Shown piece after piece: positions 7,049-12,460 of a stretch of DNA of 12,460 nt (position 1 is its first letter; every line of letters begins with the position of its first letter). The DNA comes from Tangfeifania sp. GTDB lineage: Bacteria > Bacteroidota > Bacteroidia > Bacteroidales > Prolixibacteraceae. Location: contig JAGYMR010000061.1 of assembly GCA_018400515.1 (NCBI GenBank), positions 1-12,460 on the forward strand, given 5' to 3'. The notes beneath the pieces were generated by a model, which did no database searches, was not told where the DNA came from, and saw only the letters and a list, made by a program, of their open reading frames with translations. The position numbers and the translations under genes are program-made.

Positions 7049-8350
7049 TTAAATAAAATTCGCTTCCACATGGCCGTTTTCCAGAATGGATTGCAACCGC
7101 ACCTTTTGGAGTTGGTTAATGGCATTTTTCCGGAAGGGGGTCTCCGTTCTGATGTAATTTTCGGTGAAGCCGGCCATGCTTCCCCTGTTTTTTTGGGATT
7201 CAAACAACACGGTTTGTTCCGTTCCCAGGTGTTTCCGGTAAAACGCCTGCAGCATTTTTTCGGAAAGGTTGATATACATTTGTGTGCGCCGTTTTCGTTC
7301 TTCGGGGGCCACTTTCCCCGGAATTTTCAATGCCCGGGTACCCGCCCGTTCGGAGTAGGTAAATGCATGCAGCTGGGAGATCTCCAGGTTTTTTATGAAA
7401 TCGTACGACTCCCTGAAAGCGGCTTCTGTCTCTCCATTGGTGCCTGCAATAACATCCACCCCGATAAAGGCATGCGGGATGCGTTCCCGAATTTTCCGGA
7501 TACGCCGGGCAAACAGCCCGCTTGAATACCGGCGCCTCATCAGGGAGAGGACTTGGTCGGACCCTGACTGAAGGGGAATGTGAAAATGGGGCATGATTAC
7601 CGGGGAATCGGCCGTAAGTTCAATGATCCCGTCGGTCAGGAGGTCCGGTTCAATAGAGCCCAACCGGAGGCGGTGGAGTCCTTTGAGCCGCTCCAGTGCT
7701 TTCAGCAGATCGATGAATTTTTCATTCGTTGATCTTCCGAAATCACCGATATTTACCCCGGTGAGAACAATTTCCCTGTAACCTTCTTCCACTGCCTTTG
7801 CGGCTTCCTCTACCGTTTCTGCAACAGAGGCGTTGCGGCTTCTTCCCCGGGCATAGGGGATGGTGCAATAGGTGCAGAAATAGTTGCATCCATCCTGGAT
7901 TTTCAGAAAGCTGCGGGTGCGTTCTCCATGGGAGAAGGTTTTATGGAACGCCTTGATATCGCGCAGGGGGGATATCTTTATCAGCGGGGGATCCTTTTTC
8001 TGCAGATCACCAAGACAGGCGGGGATACTGAATTTTTCCCGGGTGCCCAGTACGAGATCGACCCCTTTAATGCGGCTTGCTTCTTCGGGGTGCAGCTGTG
8101 CATAACAACCCGTGACAATGATCAGGGCCTCCGGATTATTTTTGACGGCCCGGCGGATCATGTTCCGGCTGGCTTTATCTCCCTGGTTGGTTACCGAACA
8201 GGTGTTGATGACGTATACATCGGCCTTTGCATCAAAGTCGACACGCTCAAAACCCTGTTCAGCAAACCTGGCTGCAATGGCCGAAGTTTCACTGAAATTT
8301 AATTTACATCCCAGGGTGTAAAAAGCCGCTTTTTTCCCTTTGTAATCCAT
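7049..8350 (-). CDS. mtaB: tRNA N6-threonylcarbamoyladenosine (t6A37) methylthiotransferase, MtaB type
   Basis: This 433-residue radical-SAM methylthiotransferase has an N-terminal UPF0004 domain with the three cluster-binding cysteines (TLGCKLN Cys15, NTCSVT Cys51, VTGCYAQ Cys82). The radical-SAM motif CNYFCTYC (Cys155, Cys159, Cys162) is followed by IPYARGRSRN. Downstream are TGVNIGDFG and HIPLQSGSD, and the C-terminal 60 or so residues fit a TRAM RNA-binding domain. Enzymes of this type add a methylthio group to t6A at position 37 of ANN-decoding tRNAs. The TLGCKLN and CSVTNQGDKASRN signatures favour MtaB over MiaB or RimO. ATG 8350 gives a standard N-terminus. It has a likely promoter 18 bases upstream and is followed by the phosphatase gene. 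Confidence 0.92.
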   Translation of the reverse strand: MDYKGKKAAFYTLGCKLNFSETSAIAARFAEQGFERVDFDAKADVYVINTCSVTNQGDKASRNMIRRAVKNNPEALIIVTGCYAQLHPEEASRIKGVDLVLGTREKFSIPACLGDLQKKDPPLIKISPLRDIKAFHKTFSHGERTRSFLKIQDGCNYFCTYCTIPYARGRSRNASVAETVEEAAKAVEEGYREIVLTGVNIGDFGRSTNEKFIDLLKALERLKGLHRLRLGSIEPDLLTDGIIELTADSPVIMPHFHIPLQSGSDQVLSLMRRRYSSGLFARRIRKIRERIPHAFIGVDVIAGTNGETEAAFRESYDFIKNLEISQLHAFTYSERAGTRALKIPGKVAPEERKRRTQMYINLSEKMLQAFYRKHLGTEQTVLFESQKNRGSMAGFTENYIRTETPFRKNAINQLQKVRLQSILENGHVEANFI

Positions 8351-8368
8351 TTTGCTCTGTTAAAAATG

Positions 8369-8399
8369 CAAAAATAGGAAAAAGCGGGCTACCTGAAAA
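8369..8399 (-). promoter_or_regulatory. Probable Bacteroidota promoter upstream of mtaB
   Basis: On the minus strand a perfect -7 element TATTTTTG (8376-8369) lies 18 bases before ATG 8350. A weak -33 (TTTT, 8399-8396) sits at the exact 19-base spacing. The site fills the 52-base gap after the PhoH gene, so mtaB may be transcribed separately from it. Confidence 0.5.
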
Positions 8400-8402
8400 A
8401 AG

Positions 8403-9737
8403 CTAAAGAAGGTTGCTTGCCAGTTCGGCGAGATAACTTCGTTCTCCTTTTACCAGGTTGATGTGTGCAAACAGATCCTGGTTGCGCATGCGGTCGGTTA
8501 AAAAGGCCAGTCCGTTCGATTTCAGGTCGAGGTATGGCGAGTCAATTTGTTGCAGATCGCCTGTAAAAACCATTTTGGTTCCTTCACCCGCCCGGGTGAT
8601 GATGGTCTTAATTTCGTGAGGTGTCAGGTTCTGGGCTTCATCAATAATGAAAAACGAATTTGATAAACTTCTTCCGCGGATATAGGCGAGGGGGGTGATG
8701 ATCAGTTTCTCTTCCTTCTGCAGTTCTTCAACTTTCTGGTATTCGCGGCTGCGGGGGTTAAAGGCATGTTTAATGACGGCGAGATTGTCGAAGAGGGGTT
8801 GCATGTAGGGATTTATTTTTTCAGAGGCATCTCCCGGCAGGTATCCCAGGTCACGGTTACTGAGTGCAACAATCGGCCGTGCAAGCAATATCTGGTCGAA
8901 GGACTGCTGCATCTCGATGGCAGCAGCAAGGGCAAGGAGGGTTTTGCCGGTACCGGCCTTTCCCGTGAGAGCTACCAGTTGGATCTCCGGTGCCGTTAAT
9001 ACATTCAGGCTAAAGGTTTGTTCTGCATTCCGGGGCTTTATGCCGTAAGCCGATTTTTTTTCCACCCGGACAACCTGTTTTTCTTTTGGGTCGAAGCGGG
9101 CCAGGACACTCGAATTGTTCCCTTTCAGGATGAAACACTCATTTGCTTCCGGACGAACCTTCTCCGGGAGCTCTTCAACTCCGAAGGCTCCTTTTTCATA
9201 AAGCGCCTCAATTAAACGGTCATCAAAATTTTCGAAGGTCGTAATGGTCTTATCGAGTACATTCTCGTCGGTGACCTGATCCGTTTTGTAATCTTCCGCC
9301 AGGATCCCCAACGATTTGGCTTTCATGCGCAAATTGATATCTTTACTGACAAGGATGGTTTTTCGCTTCTGGTAAGCTTTGGTGGCATATTCGGCAATGG
9401 CCAGGATCCTGTGGTCGGGAATATCCTCCCGGAAAGAGGTTTTCATGGCATCCGAAAAGGGTTTTCCGGCTTCGATCCGCAGTTTCCCTTTCCCTTTTCC
9501 CAGGGATTTGCCCCCGTTAAACAGTTCGTCTCCCACAATGGTGTCCAATAGCCGCACAAACTCCCTTGCCTGGAAATTGATCAGTTCATTTCCCCTTTTG
9601 AATTTGTCCAGCTCCTCCAGCACGGTTATCGGAAGGATAATGTCATTATCCTGGAACTGGTAAATACAGCTGTGATCATGTAAAATGACATTCGTATCAA
9701 GAATGAAAATTTTACTTTTACTGGTTTTGCTTAACAT
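8403..9737 (-). CDS. PIN domain-PhoH ATPase fusion (PhoH2-like)
   Basis: This is a 444-residue, two-domain protein. Residues about 10-150 form a PIN nuclease-like domain: FILDTNVILHD (Asp14), VLEELDKFK (Glu41/Glu42) and LVSKDINLRMKA (Asp133) supply the acidic residues. Residues about 240-444 form the PhoH ATPase with Walker A TGKAGTGKT (258-266, Lys265) and Walker B FFIIDEAQN (364-372, Asp368-Glu369), followed by FTGDLQQID. Such PhoH2 proteins are described as RNA-unwinding and cleaving NTPases. A regulatory or RNA-decay role is inferred, acting in the cytoplasm. ATG 9737 is preferred: the in-frame TTG at 9800 would add 21 unlike residues and overlap the folC promoter region. The gene is divergent from folC, and no convincing promoter was found for it. 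Confidence 0.92.
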   Translation of the reverse strand: MLSKTSKSKIFILDTNVILHDHSCIYQFQDNDIILPITVLEELDKFKRGNELINFQAREFVRLLDTIVGDELFNGGKSLGKGKGKLRIEAGKPFSDAMKTSFREDIPDHRILAIAEYATKAYQKRKTILVSKDINLRMKAKSLGILAEDYKTDQVTDENVLDKTITTFENFDDRLIEALYEKGAFGVEELPEKVRPEANECFILKGNNSSVLARFDPKEKQVVRVEKKSAYGIKPRNAEQTFSLNVLTAPEIQLVALTGKAGTGKTLLALAAAIEMQQSFDQILLARPIVALSNRDLGYLPGDASEKINPYMQPLFDNLAVIKHAFNPRSREYQKVEELQKEEKLIITPLAYIRGRSLSNSFFIIDEAQNLTPHEIKTIITRAGEGTKMVFTGDLQQIDSPYLDLKSNGLAFLTDRMRNQDLFAHINLVKGERSYLAELASNLL

Positions 9738-9784
9738 GGTTGAAGAATTGAATTTCTTAAAAATAGATAAAATCAAAAGAATTG

Positions 9785-9815
9785 TTGAGACACAATTCAA
9801 ATTTTAATAAACTTG
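9785..9815 (+). promoter_or_regulatory. Bacteroidota-type promoter for folC
   Basis: TTGA (9785-9788) is followed after exactly 19 bases by TAAACTTG (9808-9815), which matches TAnnTTTG at all but one fixed position. The implied transcript start near 9822 lies upstream of TTG 9842 but downstream of TTG 9782/9785, which argues for the later folC start. Confidence 0.55.
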
Positions 9816-9841
9816 CAGCGGTTAATAAATATTTTCAGGTT

Positions 9842-11137
9842 TTGAATTATTCTGAAACGCTTCGTTATCTGTTCTCCCGTTTGCCGATGTTTCAGCGGGT
9901 GGGGCCGGCGGCCTACAAGCAGGACCTGGACAACACGGTCCGGCTCCTTCGCTTTTATGGTGATCCGCACCGGAAGATGAGGGCGATTCATGTGGCGGGC
10001 ACCAACGGGAAAGGTTCCGTTTCTCACATGCTGGCAGCCGTTTTTCAATCGGCAGGCTATAAAACAGGATTGTATACCTCTCCCCATTTGCGCGATTTCA
10101 GGGAACGGATCCGGATCAACGGGAAAATGATTCCGAAGGCGGAGGTGGTGGAATGGTTGAATGCTTACAGAACCGGCAATGAAAGGTGGAAAATTACCCC
10201 CTCCTTTTTTGAGCTTACGGTGGCAATGGCTTTTGACTATTTCGCCCGGCAGCGGGTGGACATTGCCCTGATTGAAACGGGCCTTGGTGGCCGGCTCGAT
10301 TCCACCAATGTGGTATATCCCGAACTCAGTATTATCACCAATATTGGCATGGATCATACCGCTTTGCTGGGGGATTCACTGGAAAAGATCGCCCGGGAAA
10401 AGGCGGGGATCATCAAACCGGGTGTTCCGGTGGTGGTGGGGGAATCCCAAAAAGAGACCAACCCGGTGTTTACTGAAATTGCTTCCCGGTTAAAGGCACC
10501 GCTTTTTTTCGCCGACAGGGAGTTTTCGGTTACTTTCGGATTGATGAATATGGAGGGGAATCAGGTAATGGCCGTGGAAAAAAATAACGAAAAATATTTT
10601 TCAGGGCTTACACTGGATTTAAAAGGCCTTTACCAGCAAAGGAACCTCCCGGCGGTTTTAAAAAGTTTGGAACTGATGCAGGCGGGGGGATGGAAGATCT
10701 CCAGGCAAAATATTTTTGATGGTCTGGCAAATACAGCGGCAATCACCGGCCTTGAGGGGCGCTGGCAGGTCCTGGGAAGTAATCCGGCCGTGGTTTGTGA
10801 TACGGCTCACAACCGGGAGGGGGTGGCAGCAGTGGTTGAGCAGATAAAAAATACGCCCTTTAAGCAGCTGCACATGGTGTTTGGATTGGTGAACGACAAG
10901 GATGCGGAAGCGCTGCTGGAACTTTTGCCACGGGATGCAGTATATTATTTTACCAAAGCCAGCATCCCCCGGGCACTCGACGAAAAGGTGCTGGCAGAAA
11001 AAGGCTGGCAGCTGGGGATGAAGGGGAATTCCTATTCTTCTGTTAAAGAGGCCTTTGATGAAGCAAAAAAAAATGCCGGGGAAAATGATTTTATTTTTAT
11101 TGGCGGAAGTACCTTTGTGGTGGCTGAAATTTTATGA
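9842..11137 (+). CDS. folC: Dihydrofolate synthase / folylpolyglutamate synthase
   Basis: The protein has 431 residues from the TTG at 9842. It has a Mur-ligase fold: P-loop HVAGTNGKGSVSHML (residues 50-64), YTSPHLRDFRERI, ETGLGGRLDSTNVV with ITNIGMDHTALLGD (metal and ATP binding), EKAGIIKPGVPVV, and C-terminal GLEGRWQV with VCDTAHNREGV. The enzyme ligates glutamate to dihydropteroate and/or extends the polyglutamate tail of folates using ATP, in the cytoplasm. The start is not certain. The frame is open from TTG 9782, but the family N-terminus NYSETLRYLFSRLPMFQR begins right after TTG 9842, no ATG lies before it, and a promoter overlaps the upstream stretch. The next in-frame ATG would cut into the domain. 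The gene appears monocistronic, followed 5 bases later by the tRNA promoter. Confidence 0.93.
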   Translation: MNYSETLRYLFSRLPMFQRVGPAAYKQDLDNTVRLLRFYGDPHRKMRAIHVAGTNGKGSVSHMLAAVFQSAGYKTGLYTSPHLRDFRERIRINGKMIPKAEVVEWLNAYRTGNERWKITPSFFELTVAMAFDYFARQRVDIALIETGLGGRLDSTNVVYPELSIITNIGMDHTALLGDSLEKIAREKAGIIKPGVPVVVGESQKETNPVFTEIASRLKAPLFFADREFSVTFGLMNMEGNQVMAVEKNNEKYFSGLTLDLKGLYQQRNLPAVLKSLELMQAGGWKISRQNIFDGLANTAAITGLEGRWQVLGSNPAVVCDTAHNREGVAAVVEQIKNTPFKQLHMVFGLVNDKDAEALLELLPRDAVYYFTKASIPRALDEKVLAEKGWQLGMKGNSYSSVKEAFDEAKKNAGENDFIFIGGSTFVVAEIL

Positions 11138-11142
11138 ATAAT

Positions 11143-11173
11143 TTTGCAGAACTGAAAATACATTTTATATTTG
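11143..11173 (+). promoter_or_regulatory. Consensus Bacteroidota promoter for tRNA-Val
   Basis: TTTG (11143-11146), exactly 19 bases, then TATATTTG (11166-11173) is a full match to TTTG-N19-TAnnTTTG. It starts 5 bases past the folC stop and would give a leader of about 40 bases before the tRNA at 11223. Confidence 0.8.
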
Positions 11174-11222
11174 CAGCGCCTTAGCAAAAAGGGAGTTCTT
11201 GCAGGCAAAAATGAATTTTTAA

Positions 11223-11297
11223 GGGAGCTTAGCTCAGTTGGTTCAGAGCACCTGGTTTACACCCAGGGGGTCACTGGTTCGAATCCAGTAGCTCCCA
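11223..11297 (+). tRNA. tRNA-Val (anticodon UAC)
   Basis: A full 75-base cloverleaf is present. The acceptor is GGGAGCT/AGCTCCC with discriminator A. The D arm is GCTC/GAGC. The anticodon stem is CCTGG/CCAGG with loop TTTACAC (anticodon TAC, reads GUA and related Val codons). There is a 5-base variable loop, and the T arm is ACTGG/CCAGT with loop TTCGAAT. The 3' CCA is not encoded (ACAA follows), so it must be added after transcription. Confidence 0.97.
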
Positions 11298-11305
11298 CAA
11301 AAAAG

Positions 11306-11333
11306 AAGCGGGATTTTTTCCCGCTTTTTTTTT
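11306..11333 (+). terminator. Intrinsic terminator after tRNA-Val
   Basis: The stem AAGCGGGA (11306-11313) / TCCCGCTT (11319-11326) with a T-rich 5-base loop runs straight into a stretch of T to 11333. It begins 9 bases after the tRNA. Confidence 0.92.
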
Positions 11334-11371
11334 GGGGAGTGACTTTTCCCATAAGGATCATTAGCGTCGGG

Positions 11372-11405
11372 AAAACAGGGGGGGCTGCAGCCCTGGCTGT
11401 TTTTT
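11372..11405. terminator. Second hairpin flanked by A-run and T-run, possible back-up terminator
   Basis: AAAACAG (11372-11378) can pair with CTGTTTT (11397-11403), enclosing the palindrome GGGCTGCAGCCC (11382-11393). T's continue to 11405. It resembles a bidirectional terminator between the tRNA and the convergent beta-helix gene. The exact pairing is ambiguous because of the run of seven G. Confidence 0.5.
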
Positions 11406-11412
11406 ACCTTCA

Positions 11413-11448
11413 TAAAAAAGGCCTGTCCCGAAGCTCCGGGACAAGCCT
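11413..11448 (-). terminator. Intrinsic terminator downstream of the beta-helix gene
   Basis: AGGC/GCCT (11419-11422 with 11445-11448), a mismatch, then TGTCCCG/CGGGACA (11424-11430 with 11437-11443) form the stem. On the minus strand it is followed by six T (11418-11413). It lies about 90 bases past the stop at 11537. The intervening 11449-11536 holds only a small GACC/GGTC hairpin and nothing else I can assign. Confidence 0.75.
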
Positions 11449-11536
11449 GTTCTACCCGGCAAGAAAACCGGAATGCAGACCGCTTTGGTCAGCATGTTGC
11501 TCAAACACCTGTTTTACAGAAAAATCATTTGCCGGT

Positions 11537-12460
11537 TCACGGATTAATTGTCTTATTGTAAGGCGCTTCATTTTTGTCGATACAAGCAAATGCCTGTACA
11601 ATGGCTTCATTATTTTTTATCGTGAGCGGTTCGTCCGCCGCATAATTTCGCATGCGGCAACCAAACATGGAGACCGTAAGCTTTTGGTCTCCTTCAATGA
11701 AAAGATAATCCTGCGACTCACCTACGTTGGTCACTGCACCGTTATCTCCGGAAAAAGCTTCAACGTTGACAAGGGAGGTATGTCCCTCGCCCGAAATGAC
11801 GATGGGGTGAATGTCTTGTACTCGGGTTCCTGCATTGGCAATGATGGATCCCTGGGCGATTTGCCAGTTGCGGTTAAAGGTATTTGAGCCCCGTTTTAGA
11901 ATTCCGATTTTTACACAATCAAAATTGAAATTGGTCAGTTGTCCGTAAGATTCTTCTCCGATGTGCATTCCGCCGTAGGAACCAAAGGTGAACACATCCA
12001 TCATTTGTGCATTATCGGTGTGGTTGATCGCATATGCAAAGGTTCCTTTTCCGATGACCGAATCGATGACTGCACGGCTGAATCCACCCCGGATATAGCG
12101 TTGATTTGCGGGATTAATATGGCAATGAATGATCCGTGGAATATCATAACAATAGTCAATCCGGATAAATTCACCACTTAAAGGATATCCATAACAATGT
12201 TCAAAAATCATGGACTCGCAGATATTTTCTTTGCTGGCATTAAAATCCATGGCAAGGTATTCTCCGTAGAAAGTCAAGCAGGAAAGATAAACACCCTGTG
12301 TTGAGCTTGTTTTTGATGTTTGGATCGTTGCAGGATAAGGAATGATCTCCTCCGGATTCTTCAGGGTTTGCTCCGGATACCAGAATTGAATGCCTTTCAC
12401 TTGGGTTCCTGTCTCCACAGTCAGGAATACACGCTCCCGGTCGGTGATTTCAAAAACACT
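11537..12460 (-). CDS. Probable right-handed beta-helix protein, C-terminal part (5' end outside window)
   Basis: The frame is open from the window's right edge to the TGA at 11539-11537 (307 residues visible), so the GTG at 12418 is not the true start. The fragment reads as short strand-turn repeats rich in Asn, Gly, Ile, Val and aromatics (for example GIQFWYPEQ, LSCLTFYGEYLAM, NICESMIFEHCYGYPL, YDIPRIIHCHINPAN, LVNVEAFSG). This fits pectate-lyase-like or GH28-type parallel beta-helices. The GIQFWYPEQ...IIPYPATI segment resembles part of large secreted Bacteroidota proteins that I recall being annotated as pectate-lyase superfamily. Neither catalytic residues nor a signal peptide can be judged, because the N-terminus is missing. 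The end (ACIDKNEAPYNKTINP) is not a type IX secretion sorting domain. Function is unknown: a polysaccharide-active enzyme or an adhesin-like structural protein are both possible. Confidence 0.65.
   Translation of the reverse strand, partial: SVFEITDRERVFLTVETGTQVKGIQFWYPEQTLKNPEEIIPYPATIQTSKTSSTQGVYLSCLTFYGEYLAMDFNASKENICESMIFEHCYGYPLSGEFIRIDYCYDIPRIIHCHINPANQRYIRGGFSRAVIDSVIGKGTFAYAINHTDNAQMMDVFTFGSYGGMHIGEESYGQLTNFNFDCVKIGILKRGSNTFNRNWQIAQGSIIANAGTRVQDIHPIVISGEGHTSLVNVEAFSGDNGAVTNVGESQDYLFIEGDQKLTVSMFGCRMRNYAADEPLTIKNNEAIVQAFACIDKNEAPYNKTINP

Noticed and set aside
6985..7203. N-terminal extension of the inositol-monophosphatase frame
   Set aside because: It overlaps the end of mtaB and its sequence is unlike family N-termini. 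ATG 6984 gives the normal length.
9797..10357. Minus-strand open frame of 186 codons inside folC
   Set aside because: It is antisense to a well-supported folC, with no domain and no initiation context.
11171..11887. Open plus-strand frame of 238 codons covering the tRNA
   Set aside because: It runs through the tRNA, two terminator hairpins and the antisense of the beta-helix gene, so it is a chance frame.
1..12460. Search by eye for CRISPR arrays, insertion sequences, attachment-site repeats, toxin-antitoxin or defence genes
   Set aside because: No regularly spaced repeats, transposase or integrase motifs, small paired genes or known defence domains were seen. The gene content is mainly housekeeping.

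Overview
The window looks like chromosomal DNA from a member of the Bacteroidota, probably a Bacteroidales/Marinilabiliales-type bacterium of medium GC. The evidence is as follows. There is a TonB-dependent receptor with an N-terminal carboxypeptidase-regulatory-like domain. Several promoters fit the Bacteroidota pattern TTTG-N19-TAnnTTTG. Ribosome-binding sites are poor or A-rich. A PIN-PhoH protein, an MtaB-type methylthiotransferase and a FolC have sequence styles typical of the phylum.

Layout, left to right. (1) 3-1121 (+): 3' part of a chorismatase-like gene (FkbO/Hyg5/XanB2 family, tandem RidA-like folds), converging on (2) 3619-1178 (-): a TonB-dependent outer-membrane receptor. A perfect 15-bp hairpin lies between the two genes. 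The receptor is preceded by a clear TPP riboswitch (THI element, about 3753-3679, minus strand) and a Bacteroidota promoter, so it is very probably a thiamin/TPP outer-membrane importer. (3) 6034-3986 (-): three closely spaced genes for a conserved hypothetical protein, a family 2 glycosyltransferase and a hot-dog thioesterase. (4) 8350-6175 (-): an MtaB-type tRNA methylthiotransferase followed by an inositol-monophosphatase-family enzyme, ending in an intrinsic terminator that separates this unit from (3). (5) 9737-8403 (-): a PIN-PhoH ATPase, divergent from (6) 9842-11137 (+): folC. FolC most likely starts at TTG 9842, because a promoter sits over the upstream in-frame codons. (7) 11223-11297 (+): tRNA-Val(UAC) with its own excellent promoter and a strong terminator. 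(8) 12460-11537 (-): 3' part of a gene for a protein that looks like a right-handed beta-helix, cut by the window edge and followed by a minus-strand terminator.

Most of the window is ordinary housekeeping content: folate, tRNA modification, RNA metabolism, sugar-phosphate metabolism and vitamin uptake. I see no CRISPR array, insertion sequence, phage module, toxin-antitoxin pair or obvious new defence system. The points most worth a second look are the riboswitch-controlled receptor standing alone without a transporter or kinase partner and without a visible terminator-type expression platform, the chorismatase-like gene, and the small uncharacterised gene leading the glycosyltransferase/thioesterase unit.
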